From: M3007 sp041741155
GTDB lineage: Bacteria > Bacteroidota > Bacteroidia > Chitinophagales > Saprospiraceae
Reading direction: 5' to 3'
Assembly: GCA_041741155.1 (NCBI GenBank)
Contig: JBGSKO010000080.1
Location: 1-26,879, forward strand
Length of the DNA stretch: 26,879 nt
Part shown: positions 1-7,944 of the stretch, one piece after another
How the letters are laid out: each line of letters opens with the position of its first letter
How positions within the stretch are numbered: position 1 is the stretch's first letter
Position numbers and translations under genes: made by a program
The notes under the pieces: generated by a model
What the model was told of the DNA's origin: nothing
Database searches by the model: none
The model's input: only the letters and a program-made list of their open reading frames with translations

Positions 1-36
<36 letters not shown>

Positions 37-60
37 AACCCCCACGACTTACCATCTAAG

Positions 61-2709
61 ATGACGTACGACAATTTCACGATCAAAGCCCAAGAGGCTA
101 TCCTGCAGGCGCAACAAATTGCTGCCGGCTACGAACAACAAAGCGTGGATACTGCGCACTTGCTCAAGGGCATGCTCAGTGTGGACGATTCTGTGACCGA
201 TTTTTTATTGAAAAAAACCGGCGCGAGCATGCCCAGCTTCGAGCAGGCCCTGGACAAAATCATCTGGGAAACCCCCAAGGTGAAAGGCGCCGACAAGCAG
301 TACCTCACCAACGAAGCCAATAAAGCTGTCGCCGCCGCCAAGACCATGCTCAAAGACTATGGCGACGAATACATTTCCCTGGAATTACTCTTGCTCGGTA
401 TCGCCAAAGGGGCTGACAAAACCGCGCGCCTGCTGCGCGAACAAGGCGCTACGGTGGAGGCCCTGGGCGCTGCTGTCAAAGAATTGCGCAAGGGCCGCAA
501 GGTGACCGAGCAAACCACGGAACATACCTACAACGCCCTCCAGAAATACGCCATAAATCTGACCGAACTGGCAGAGTCGGGCAAACTCGACCCGGTCATC
601 GGGCGCGACGAGGAGATTCGCCGCGTGCTGCACATTCTCAGCCGCCGCAAAAAGAACAATCCGGTCATCATTGGCGACCCCGGCGTGGGCAAAACCGCCA
701 TCGTGGAGGGCATCGCCTGGCGCATTGTGCGGCACGACGTGCCGGAAAACCTCCAGTCCAAAAAGATATTTTCGCTTGACTTGTCGTCCCTCATCGCAGG
801 GGCCAAGTACAAAGGCGAATTTGAGGAACGCCTCAAAGCTGTCATCAAAGAAGTCGTGGACAGCAATGAGCAAGTCATTCTGTTCATTGACGAAATCCAC
901 ACCCTCGTGGGCGCCGGCGGCGGACAGGGCGCCATGGACGCCGCCAATATTCTCAAACCCGCGCTCGCACGCGGCGAACTGCGCACCATCGGCGCTACGA
1001 CGCTTGATGAATACCAAAAATACTTCGAAAGTGATAAGGCTTTGGAGCGCCGTTTCCAGTCCGTGTATGTGGATGAGCCGAGTATGGAGGACACCATTTC
1101 CATCCTGCGCGGCTTGCGCGAGCGCTACGAGAACTACCACAAGGTGCAAATTCTGGACGAGGCCGTTATCGCCGCTGCCGAGCTCTCGCACCGATATATC
1201 AGCGAGCGCAAACTGCCGGACAAAGCCATTGACCTGCTGGACGAGGCCGGCGCCAAACTCCGCCTCGAGCTGGACTCCGTGCCCGAGGAAGTAGATGAAC
1301 TCGACCGCAAACTCCGCCAACTTGAGATCGAACGCGAGGCCATTAAACGCGAAAAGGACGCGCGCAAGCTTGACGCAATGAACAAGCAGATTGAAGACTT
1401 GCGCGAAAAACTCGATGCCTTGCGCGGCAAGTGGCAGTCGGAAAAAGAAATCGTGGAGGCCATTCAGAATTGCAAACAAAAAATCGAGGACTTGCAGCTG
1501 CAGTACCAGCGCGCCGAGCGCGAGGGCAACTTCGAGCAGGCGTCCAAACTGAAGTTCAACGACATCCCCGCTCAGGAGGCCATGCTGCGCGCTGCCGAGG
1601 AAAAACTTGGCGACCTCGCGCCCGAAAACCGCATGACCACCCAAACGGTCACCGCCAACGATATTGCCGAAGTAGTAGCCCGCTGGACGGGTATTCCCGT
1701 AGCCAAAATGCTCAAAGGCGAAAAAGAACGCCTGCTGCATCTGGAAGCCGACCTGCACCAGCGCGTCATCGGTCAGGACGAAGCTGTAGTGGTCGTGTCC
1801 GACGCCATCCGCCGCAGCCGAGCAGGCCTGAGCGACCCGGACAAACCCATTGGATCCTTCATTTTCTGCGGCCCTACGGGTGTGGGCAAAACCGAGCTGG
1901 CCAAGGCCCTGGCCGACGTGCTGTTCGATGATGAAAAAGCGATCACGCGCATTGACATGAGCGAATACCAGGAGCGCCACAGCGTGTCGCGCCTCGTGGG
2001 CGCGCCGCCCGGCTACGTCGGCTACGACGAGGGCGGCCAACTCACCGAGGCTGTGCGCCGCCGCCCCTACGCCATCGTCCTGCTCGACGAGATCGAAAAA
2101 GCGCACCCGGATGTGTTCAATATCCTGTTGCAGGTACTCGACGACGGCCGCCTGACCGACAGCAAAGGACGCACGGCCAATTTCAAAAACACCATTATCA
2201 TCATGACCTCCAACCTCGCCAGCGACCGCATTCAGGAGACGTTCGAGGATTTTGAGGCCATGCCCGACAAGCGCAAACACGAGGTATTCGACACGGCCAA
2301 AGCCGAGGTCATGGATGCGCTCAAACAAAACTTGCGTCCGGAATTTCTCAACCGGATAGACGAGGTGGTCGTGTTCCACCCGCTGCTGAAAGGCCAGATG
2401 ACGGCTATTCTGAACATCCTCCTGGGCGATATCCGCGACATGCTCGCGCAGCAGGAGTTGCAGGTTGACATCACGGAACCGGCCGCCAAATGGCTCGTGG
2501 AGCAAGGCTTCGACCCGCAGTACGGCGCCCGCCCGCTGAAGCGTGCCCTGCAGCGCGAATTTGTGAACGAACTCGCCAAGCACGTACTCGCCGGCAACTA
2601 CGTCAAAGGCGACACCGTACTGGTGGACGCCGACGGCGCGGGGCTGTTGTTCGGAAGAAAGACGGTGGTGGATGGGAAGGAGGTGGTGACGAAGAAGTTG
2701 GAGGTGTGA
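61..2709 (+). CDS. clpB: ATP-dependent chaperone ClpB (Hsp100 disaggregase)
   Basis: ClpB is a cytoplasmic hexameric AAA+ disaggregase that works with DnaK to pull polypeptides out of aggregates after heat stress. The 882-residue length fits the family. Residues 1-150 are the double Clp N domain. The first nucleotide-binding domain has Walker A GDPGVGKT at 205-212 and Walker B ending in D277-E278. A long charged coiled coil (about 410-530) is the M domain that separates ClpB from ClpA and ClpC. The second AAA+ domain has Walker A GPTGVGKT at 604-611 and the C-terminal D2-small domain. ATG at 61 gives the usual MTYDNFTIKAQEA start. Only 26 unique bases lie upstream in the window, so its promoter cannot be seen. 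It is followed by a strong terminator and appears monocistronic. Confidence 0.98.
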   Translation: MTYDNFTIKAQEAILQAQQIAAGYEQQSVDTAHLLKGMLSVDDSVTDFLLKKTGASMPSFEQALDKIIWETPKVKGADKQYLTNEANKAVAAAKTMLKDYGDEYISLELLLLGIAKGADKTARLLREQGATVEALGAAVKELRKGRKVTEQTTEHTYNALQKYAINLTELAESGKLDPVIGRDEEIRRVLHILSRRKKNNPVIIGDPGVGKTAIVEGIAWRIVRHDVPENLQSKKIFSLDLSSLIAGAKYKGEFEERLKAVIKEVVDSNEQVILFIDEIHTLVGAGGGQGAMDAANILKPALARGELRTIGATTLDEYQKYFESDKALERRFQSVYVDEPSMEDTISILRGLRERYENYHKVQILDEAVIAAAELSHRYISERKLPDKAIDLLDEAGAKLRLELDSVPEEVDELDRKLRQLEIEREAIKREKDARKLDAMNKQIEDLREKLDALRGKWQSEKEIVEAIQNCKQKIEDLQLQYQRAEREGNFEQASKLKFNDIPAQEAMLRAAEEKLGDLAPENRMTTQTVTANDIAEVVARWTGIPVAKMLKGEKERLLHLEADLHQRVIGQDEAVVVVSDAIRRSRAGLSDPDKPIGSFIFCGPTGVGKTELAKALADVLFDDEKAITRIDMSEYQERHSVSRLVGAPPGYVGYDEGGQLTEAVRRRPYAIVLLDEIEKAHPDVFNILLQVLDDGRLTDSKGRTANFKNTIIIMTSNLASDRIQETFEDFEAMPDKRKHEVFDTAKAEVMDALKQNLRPEFLNRIDEVVVFHPLLKGQMTAILNILLGDIRDMLAQQELQVDITEPAAKWLVEQGFDPQYGARPLKRALQREFVNELAKHVLAGNYVKGDTVLVDADGAGLLFGRKTVVDGKEVVTKKLEV

Positions 2710-2726
2710 TTTGCGTAGAAGACACC

Positions 2727-2762
2727 AAAAAGGCAGTCCGGTATTCCCGGACTGCCTTTTTT
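2727..2762. terminator. Bidirectional rho-independent terminator between clpB and the oxygenase gene
   Basis: A perfect 11-bp stem (AGGCAGTCCGG at 2731-2741 with its complement at 2747-2757) encloses a 5-base loop. It is flanked by an A run on the left and a T run on the right, so it would terminate transcription from either side. It sits between the convergent ends of clpB (+) and the oxygenase (minus). Confidence 0.93.
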
Positions 2763-2794
2763 GTATGCATTTTCCAATAGAGAATCTCCAATCC

Positions 2795-3748
2795 TTACTT
2801 CTTCAACCCGATTTCCCGCAACCGTTCATCCAGATATTCCCCGGCCGTAATCGGCGCATACTGCAAGGGATTGTCGGCCGTGACGCATGCGGGCAGGCAA
2901 TCGAGTTGCATCGCGCTCACGGGGTGCAGGAAAAACGGAATACTGAGTCGGGGCAGGTGCCAGGCTTCGCGGGGTGGATTCACGACGCGGTGGGTGGTGC
3001 TTTTTAGGTAATTGTTGGTGAGGCGCTGGAGCATATCGCCTACGTTGATCACGATCTCGTCGGCTTCCGGCAAGATGGGCATCCACTCGTTTTTCGAGTT
3101 CAGAAGCTGCAAACCGCCGGCGCTGGCGCCCACGAGCAGGGTGATTAGGTTGATGTCTTCGTGTTGCTCGGCGCGAATGGCGCTGGCCGGCTCATGGGTA
3201 ATAGGGGGGTAATAGATGGAGCGCAGAATGGAATTGCCCTCTGTGATGTATTGGTCAAAATAGTCGGGTGGCAAATTCAGGTGAATCGCGATAGCCCGCA
3301 GCAGTTGGCCGCCTGCCTTTTCAAAAGCCTGGTACAGTGCACGACCTAACTGGGCAAACTCGGGCGCTTCGGCCACGGACACATTGTCCGGGTATTCCGG
3401 TTTCAACGGGTGATCGCCCGGCACTTCCTGCCCGATCTGGAAAAACTCCTTCAAATCGGCTACTTGCGACTGCTTGGCGTGCTCCTTGCCGAACGAGGTA
3501 TAGCCGCGTTGGCCGGCCATACCGGCGATTTCGTATTGCCTTTTGGTGGTTTCCGGCAGCGCAAAAAAAGCCTTGGACGCATCGTAAAAGCCGTCCACCA
3601 ACTGCTTTGGAATACCGTGGTTGACGACCGCTACAAAACCGACTTCGTGAAATGCCTTGCCAAGTGCCTCCACAAAGGCCGCACGCTCGTCTGCGTTGCC
3701 TTGCACAAACCTGGATAAATCTACGGTTGGAATACCTTTTTCCATCAT
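2795..3748 (-). CDS. Isopenicillin N synthase-like 2-oxoglutarate/Fe(II) oxygenase
   Basis: A soluble non-heme iron oxygenase of the isopenicillin N synthase/2OG-dioxygenase superfamily, 317 residues, normal for the family. The N-terminal DIOX_N part (about 6-130) includes VGFVAVVNHGIP. The catalytic double-stranded beta helix carries the iron triad H196-x-D198 and H253, and the co-substrate-binding R267-L-S269. The substrate is not predictable: relatives include plant-hormone and antibiotic enzymes, but bacterial housekeeping copies are mostly uncharacterised. There is no penicillin-type biosynthetic context. It lies 30 bases downstream of ybeY on the same strand and may be co-transcribed. 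The start could be either of two adjacent Met codons (3748 or 3745). Confidence 0.9.
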   Translation of the reverse strand: MMEKGIPTVDLSRFVQGNADERAAFVEALGKAFHEVGFVAVVNHGIPKQLVDGFYDASKAFFALPETTKRQYEIAGMAGQRGYTSFGKEHAKQSQVADLKEFFQIGQEVPGDHPLKPEYPDNVSVAEAPEFAQLGRALYQAFEKAGGQLLRAIAIHLNLPPDYFDQYITEGNSILRSIYYPPITHEPASAIRAEQHEDINLITLLVGASAGGLQLLNSKNEWMPILPEADEIVINVGDMLQRLTNNYLKSTTHRVVNPPREAWHLPRLSIPFFLHPVSAMQLDCLPACVTADNPLQYAPITAGEYLDERLREIGLKK

Positions 3749-3778
3749 GCCTTGAAAGTTGATATTGTTTAAGAGGGT

Positions 3779-4246
3779 TTATGAATGCGTAACAGCCGCA
3801 TATTTTTCCAGGTAGTAATCTTCTTTGGCGCGCATGGTGCGGATTTCTTCAGGCGTTTTGTCGCCATACCCGGCGAGGTGGAGCAGTCCGTGGGCCATGA
3901 CCCGGCAAAGTTCGTTCAAAAAGGAAACGCTGTGCGTTTGCGCATTATCGGCTACCCGGTCGGAACTGATGAAAATGTCGCCGTGGATAGCGTTTGAAGA
4001 ATACGGGAACGTGATGATGTCGGTATAATAATCGTGTTGCAGGTGCTCGATGTTGATTTGCCGCAAGTACTCGTCGGAGGCAAAAATGTAGGTGAGCTCA
4101 TGCACCGGTTTGTTTTCCTCCGCGCCAATAGCCAATAGCCACTCAACAAGCGCTTTTTGGTCGGGCAGATCAAAGGAGACATCTTCAAAATAGAACGACA
4201 CGAAGGTTTCTGGTTCGTCGTCGAGGGGCAGTTCCGGAAATTGCAT
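3779..4246 (-). CDS. ybeY: Endoribonuclease YbeY (rRNA maturation factor)
   Basis: YbeY is a metal-dependent single-strand RNase needed for 16S rRNA 3'-end maturation and late ribosome quality control. The protein has 155 residues, the usual length. The signature is at 119-129: H119-GLL-H123-LAGYG-D129. The classic motif is H-x3-H-x5-H, so the third metal ligand position is Asp here rather than His. I believe this occurs in other Bacteroidota, but I could not check. The central NxxxLxHDYYTDIITFPYS segment (about 65-83) is typical. It is followed 30 bases on by the oxygenase gene and separated from the upstream ATPase gene by a strong hairpin, so it probably begins its own transcript. Confidence 0.94.
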   Translation of the reverse strand: MQFPELPLDDEPETFVSFYFEDVSFDLPDQKALVEWLLAIGAEENKPVHELTYIFASDEYLRQINIEHLQHDYYTDIITFPYSSNAIHGDIFISSDRVADNAQTHSVSFLNELCRVMAHGLLHLAGYGDKTPEEIRTMRAKEDYYLEKYAAVTHS

Positions 4247-4278
4247 GGTGGAGACAGGATACCTTGTTCTGTAAAATC

Positions 4279-4325
4279 ACTTGCCGCCGGAAGGGACAAT
4301 CGAGGGTCTCCTTCCGGCGGCAAGT
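4279..4325. terminator. Perfect 16-bp hairpin, probable terminator of the anti-sigma ATPase gene
   Basis: The arms at 4279-4294 (ACTTGCCGCCGGAAGG) and 4310-4325 are exact reverse complements around a 15-base loop. It lies between the end of the ATPase gene (4339) and the start of ybeY (4246). On the minus strand it is preceded by an A-rich run and followed by a short GATTTTAC. The better T run (8 T) is on the + side, where no gene ends. Termination of the ATPase message is the likely role. The long loop and poor minus-strand T run leave a processing or regulatory structure possible. Confidence 0.7.
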
Positions 4326-4338
4326 GTATTTGTTTTTT

Positions 4339-4746
4339 TTAATCGAGCTTGAACCGCATTTCCACTGTCCTGCCGCCGTGTGTGAACCGGCAACCATTGC
4401 TCAGGTGCCGCATCAGGAACAGGCCACGTCCGCCACAATTTTCCAAAAATTCGGGACAGGTAGGATCGGGTACTTCCACCGGATTGAATCCCGGCCCTTC
4501 GTCCGATACCCGTATGGAAAGTCCGTCTTTCTGGCGCCGCAAAGAAATGGAGACGTGTTTGGAGCAGTCGCATTGGTTGCCGTGTAACATGGCATTAGTG
4601 ACGGCTTCGGTCAGGCTGATCAGAATATTTCCGTGCAGGTCAGGCGAGAGGTTGTAGCGCTGTGCTAACTCATGCACGAAAGGTTCAACTTGACAAACGT
4701 TATCAGGGTTGGAGGGAAGGGTCAGGTTTGTGTGTAAATCGCTCAT
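4339..4746 (-). CDS. RsbW/SpoIIAB-like ATP-binding protein (anti-sigma regulatory kinase)
   Basis: A single GHKL ATPase domain of about 135 residues, the size of RsbW-type anti-sigma factors and partner-switching kinases. The N box is EAVTNAMLHGN, the G1 box is DEGPGFN and the G2 box is GGRGLFLMRHL. There is no histidine-kinase dimerisation region, which argues against a sensor kinase. Such proteins bind a sigma factor or an antagonist STAS protein; neither partner is encoded nearby. I start it at the Met of MSDLHTN (4746). The frame stays open 36 codons upstream, but that stretch is AT-rich and has no resemblance to the family. The gene lies downstream of queG, 216 bases away, and ends at a hairpin. 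Confidence 0.88.
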   Translation of the reverse strand: MSDLHTNLTLPSNPDNVCQVEPFVHELAQRYNLSPDLHGNILISLTEAVTNAMLHGNQCDCSKHVSISLRRQKDGLSIRVSDEGPGFNPVEVPDPTCPEFLENCGGRGLFLMRHLSNGCRFTHGGRTVEMRFKLD

Positions 4747-4962
4747 TCGCAAGACTGTGAAGTTAGAGTCAAACTGCTTGGTCAGGGAAGGATTAAAATA
4801 GAAAAGGCCGCAATTTAAGTTTCTGTTAAGGCGTCGCGCAAGGGGGCGTGCCAACTATTTTTAGTTTTTACCTTAAAAGCGGCTCAATTGGACGCGAATT
4901 CGCCTTATTGTCACAAAAAAAATTAACTTTTTTTTAAAATCACTTTTGTCAGGACAGTCGGG

Positions 4963-5895
4963 TTAGCCATTTGGAAACAAAAACCGGATGTTGCGTTGCA
5001 AGCCGGCAAACTTTGCGCGTTTCACCGCCGACTTGCGAAATACCCGCCCAAAAGTCTCTTCGGTGAGCTCGATCCAGTCGCGTTTGGTCATGTCCAGCAA
5101 GTCGGGATGTGGCTCGAAACCGGGCTCTTCGTGCTGTTTGGCAAAGCGGTTCCAGGGGCATACATCTTGACAAACATCGCAGCCGAACATCCAGTTGTCA
5201 GTTTGGTCCTGAAATTCCCGGGAAATTTCTTCGCGCAGTTCAATCGTGAGGTAGGAAATGCATCTGGAGGCATCGAGCAAGTATCCTTCCTGGCTGATGG
5301 CCTGTGTCGGGCAGGCGTCAATACAGCGGCGGCAGGTGCCACAGTGGTCACGGATCGGGTCGTCGTACAACAAGGGCAGGTCGCAAATGATTTCTGCCAG
5401 GAAGAAATTGGAGCCGCGTTTGGGATGAATTGTCAGGGTGTTTCGGCCATTCCAGCCGATACCGGCACGGCGCGCCCATTCGCGTTCGAGCACGGGGGCG
5501 CTGTCCACAAAACAACGACCATTGATTTCGCCGATCTGCTCCTGCATGAACGCCAGCAGCGCGTTCAGCCGATCCTTCACGACGTGGTGGTAGTCTTCTC
5601 CGTACGCGTACCGGCTGATCTTGGGCGCTTCCGGGTCGTGTTGTTTTTCCGGGGTGAAATAGTTGAACGTCAGGCAGATCACACTTTTGGCGCCGGGCAC
5701 AAGCCGGGTGGGATCAATGCGCAGATCAAAGTGGTTTTCCATGTAGGCCATCTTGCCATGGGCGCCTTGTTGCAGCCAGGCCTCCAGCTTGCGGGCCTCT
5801 TCTTCCAGCCGTTCGGCACGGGCAAATCCCACAAACTCAAACCCGAGGCGCTGGGCCTCGGCTCGGATCAAGTCGGTGTTGCGCTGGATTTGCAT
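4963..5895 (-). CDS. queG: Epoxyqueuosine reductase QueG
   Basis: QueG is a cobalamin- and Fe-S-dependent cytoplasmic enzyme that reduces epoxyqueuosine to queuosine in the wobble position of GUN tRNAs. At 310 residues it is the short form without the C-terminal HEAT repeats of some relatives. The two 4Fe-4S clusters are served by C185/C188/C191/C195 (CGTCRRCIDACP) and C239/C242/C246 (CDVCQDVCPWN), plus a lone C212. D131 in VDSAPVLER matches the proposed catalytic Asp. The start at 5895 is 3 bases after the stop of the upstream secreted-protein gene, so the two are almost surely co-transcribed. That link has no obvious functional explanation. Confidence 0.97.
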   Translation of the reverse strand: MQIQRNTDLIRAEAQRLGFEFVGFARAERLEEEARKLEAWLQQGAHGKMAYMENHFDLRIDPTRLVPGAKSVICLTFNYFTPEKQHDPEAPKISRYAYGEDYHHVVKDRLNALLAFMQEQIGEINGRCFVDSAPVLEREWARRAGIGWNGRNTLTIHPKRGSNFFLAEIICDLPLLYDDPIRDHCGTCRRCIDACPTQAISQEGYLLDASRCISYLTIELREEISREFQDQTDNWMFGCDVCQDVCPWNRFAKQHEEPGFEPHPDLLDMTKRDWIELTEETFGRVFRKSAVKRAKFAGLQRNIRFLFPNG

Positions 5896-5898
5896 GGT

Positions 5899-6495
5899 CT
5901 AAGCCCGGTCGCAGCGTTCGATGGGCGAACAGTTGTCCAAGAGGATATTTCCACGGTAGTGCCGCAATGATCCGGGCGCGAAAAATGCCTCCAGGGTGAT
6001 GTAGCGCATTTCATGGTTGGGCACAAACTGGAATTTATACTCTTTCCAATCCTGGTGGTCAATCAGCGAGGAGCTGGCCAGAAGTTGTTGCTTTTCACGA
6101 CCGCCGCCGCCCCAGATCCGAATGCGGGCGGGGTGGTTGTATCCGACATATTGGGGCGAATGGGCCAGGTAAAGGCTGAATGTATAGCAGATGCCGGGCT
6201 TCAGCGTTTGCGGCAGGCGTTGCGAGATGTCCTCGCGGGTACCGTCTTCGCGGGTCACGAGCGCCAGGCACGACATGCCGTCTTGCGGTTGCGCTTGCAC
6301 TCCCCAGGCGCCGGGCATGATATCGGGTGTGCTTCCGGGCGCAAACGATACCCAACCCATCGGGCAGGCCGATGCTCGCGGTGTATCCTCAAAAGAGGCG
6401 TTTTGCAAGTGAATTTTGCCGTCGGGCTGTTGGGCCGGTGCGCCTTGCCACAGCGTAAAAAGCAGTTGGAAGAGCAAAAGAGCTGTTAAATTCAT
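5899..6495 (-). CDS. Secreted protein with a likely carbohydrate-binding-like beta-sandwich; function unknown
   Basis: 198 residues with a signal peptide (MNLTALLLFQLLFTLWQGAPAQ). The mature part begins with a pattern such as LQNASFEDTP, then W..., a middle LKPGICYTFSLYLAHSP, then WKEYKFQFVPNHEMRYITLEAFFA, and ends in ILLDNCSPIERC. The 'N.sFE' opening, the aromatic strand and the 'LLDN.s' end resemble galactose-binding/CBM-like jelly-roll modules seen in exported Bacteroidota proteins. This is fold-level resemblance, not a family assignment. There is no catalytic motif and no type IX sorting domain. It is the first gene of a two-gene unit with queG. A TACCTTTG box lies about 57 bases upstream. 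Confidence 0.8.
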   Translation of the reverse strand: MNLTALLLFQLLFTLWQGAPAQQPDGKIHLQNASFEDTPRASACPMGWVSFAPGSTPDIMPGAWGVQAQPQDGMSCLALVTREDGTREDISQRLPQTLKPGICYTFSLYLAHSPQYVGYNHPARIRIWGGGGREKQQLLASSSLIDHQDWKEYKFQFVPNHEMRYITLEAFFAPGSLRHYRGNILLDNCSPIERCDRA

Positions 6496-6551
6496 GTTTT
6501 GAGCAAAAGAAATATGCAGGATTGGGGGCGCCTAAAACGCCGTTGGGAGGC

Positions 6552-6559
6552 CAAAGGTA
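6552..6559 (-). promoter_or_regulatory. Bacteroidota -7 box for the secreted-protein/queG unit
   Basis: On the minus strand the bases read TACCTTTG, an exact match to the Bacteroidota -7 consensus TAnnTTTG, 57 bases before the ATG at 6495. No TTG is present at 19-21 bp upstream, so the -33 part is weak. The site is in the divergent gap (6496-6699) between this unit and ftsX. Confidence 0.5.
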
Positions 6560-6699
6560 TCGGCAAAAGCTGGTTTGTTGCGGGCTTGTTCCCGGTGGTT
6601 TTACACTTTTCCTAAAAACAACACGCGGTTTTCGGCTGAAATGCGGCAACTTTGCCGACCTTTTTTCGCAAGCCTCCCGTTCAACAATCCAGCCGCACG

Positions 6700-7554
6700 A
6701 TGTCGCGCACCAAACCCACCTATTTGTATGCCGTAGCCAGTGTGGCCATGGTGCTGTTTTTGGTGGGCCTGTTTGCTCTGATGGTGCTGCACGGGCAAAC
6801 GCTGGTGGCACTTTTCAAAGAAAAAGTGGATGTCTGGCTGGAGTTCAAACCCGACACCCCGCAAGAAGATATTGCGCGGATTATTCAGGAGGTGCGCCGG
6901 CAGCCGTTCGTAAAACCGGAAACCGTCACCTACATCACCCGGGAGCAGGCGGCAGCCTCCATGCAGGAAGAACTCGGCGACGAAAGCCTGCTGGCCGACA
7001 TCCCGAACCTCATGCGCGATGTCGTGCGCTTCAACGTACGGGCTGATTTTTTTGAACGCGACAGCCTGAGCCAGTGGCGCGAAGTGCTCAAGCAGGATAC
7101 CCTTGTAGCCGAGCTTTATGTGGAGGCCGCCGACACGGGCAACATCGGGCGCAATATCGAAAACATCGGTTGGCTCACGCTGGGGCTGGGTTTTTTGCTC
7201 ATCTTTGCCGCCGTTACGCTCATTCACAATACCATCCGATTGGCCCTGTACGCCAATCGTTTTGTAATAAAAAACCAGGAATTGGTTGGGGCATCGTGGG
7301 GATTTATCAGCCGCCCGTACATCCGGCGCGGCATTTTCAACGGCCTTTGGAGCGCCCTTTTGGCGATAGCAGTACTGATTGCCCTGCTCAATTGGGCACA
7401 ACACCAGATACCCGATCTGGAAGACCTCGAAGACCTCAACGGCATCCTTGCTATCTTCGTCGGACTTATCGGCCTCGGCATCCTGCTCTCCGGACTAAGC
7501 ACCTGGTTTGTAGTCAACAAGTTCTTGCGCATGCGCGTGGATGATTTATATTGA
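6700..7554 (+). CDS. ftsX: Cell division protein FtsX (ABC transporter permease subunit)
   Basis: FtsX is the inner-membrane partner of the FtsE ATPase and links cell division to periplasmic peptidoglycan hydrolases. The 284 residues contain one N-terminal membrane segment (YAVASVAMVLFLVGLFALMV), a periplasmic domain of about 130 residues, then three C-terminal membrane segments with the conserved TLIHNTIRLALYANR loop. The start at 6700 (MSRTKPTYLY) is preferred. An in-frame TTG 48 bases upstream would add residues with no family resemblance. ftsE is not adjacent, which is common in Bacteroidota. The gene is followed at 6 bases by the DUF3098 gene and then uppP. Confidence 0.95.
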   Translation: MSRTKPTYLYAVASVAMVLFLVGLFALMVLHGQTLVALFKEKVDVWLEFKPDTPQEDIARIIQEVRRQPFVKPETVTYITREQAAASMQEELGDESLLADIPNLMRDVVRFNVRADFFERDSLSQWREVLKQDTLVAELYVEAADTGNIGRNIENIGWLTLGLGFLLIFAAVTLIHNTIRLALYANRFVIKNQELVGASWGFISRPYIRRGIFNGLWSALLAIAVLIALLNWAQHQIPDLEDLEDLNGILAIFVGLIGLGILLSGLSTWFVVNKFLRMRVDDLY

Positions 7555-7560
7555 AAAAAA

Positions 7561-7944
7561 ATGGCAAAACAACAGCAACCACAACAGCGTCGCCCTGCGG
7601 CCTCGCAACCCAAACGACCGGCCACGGCCGCCCCGGCTCCCGTGCGTAAAAAAGAATCCCGGGAAAACCTGTTCACCGCCGGTAAGGATGAATTCATTTT
7701 CGGCCGGACGAACTTTATCTTCCTCGGTATAGGTCTGGCCCTGGTCCTGCTGGGTATGGTAACGATGGCGGGAGGCGCCATGCCCGATCCCAATACCTGG
7801 GACCCCGACATCATTTATAGTTTCCGGCGCATAACCCTGGCTCCCATCATGATGGTTGCTGGTTTTGTGGTGGTTATTGTCGGCATTTTCAAAAAAACGG
7901 CATCCGGGGCCGCGGCTGAAGAAGACAATACGCCTGCTGCATGA
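7561..7944 (+). CDS. DUF3098 membrane protein
   Basis: 127 residues. The first 40 are basic and Pro/Gln-rich (probably disordered). Then comes the conserved FIFGRTNFIFLGIGLALVLLG membrane segment, a short loop with DPNTWDPD and IYSFRRITLAPI, and a second membrane segment (MMVAGFVVVIVGIF). This is the DUF3098 pattern, a family confined mainly to Bacteroidota and of unknown function. It starts 6 bases after ftsX, and its last codons overlap the start of uppP (ATGA-type overlap). Its constant place between a division/peptidoglycan-hydrolase regulator and a lipid-carrier recycler suggests an envelope role, which is inference. Confidence 0.93.
   Translation: MAKQQQPQQRRPAASQPKRPATAAPAPVRKKESRENLFTAGKDEFIFGRTNFIFLGIGLALVLLGMVTMAGGAMPDPNTWDPDIIYSFRRITLAPIMMVAGFVVVIVGIFKKTASGAAAEEDNTPAA

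Noticed and set aside
385..2583. A 732-codon open frame on the minus strand opposite clpB
   Set aside because: It mirrors the coding frame of a clear clpB gene with strong third-position bias, has no recognisable domain, and low-complexity hydrophobic/Gly/Ala/Val composition.
2795..3748. Idea that the isopenicillin N synthase-like gene marks a beta-lactam pathway
   Set aside because: No nonribosomal synthetase or other pathway gene is nearby, and the superfamily is broad.
4747..4854. 36-codon upstream extension of the anti-sigma ATPase
   Set aside because: AT-rich, contains no family resemblance, and makes the protein longer than RsbW-like proteins.
4914..4934. A-run/T-run inverted repeat downstream of queG
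   Set aside because: Only A-T pairs and a tiny loop; too weak to call a terminator or element.
4996..5970. A 324-codon open frame on + opposite queG
   Set aside because: It lies entirely over queG and the end of the next gene, and resembles no protein; queG has all catalytic cysteines.
6519..6530. GGATTGGGGGCG, which also occurs next to the mutase palindrome at about 10774
   Set aside because: A 12-base match in G-rich DNA without shared flanks; may be coincidence, so not used as evidence of a mobile repeat.
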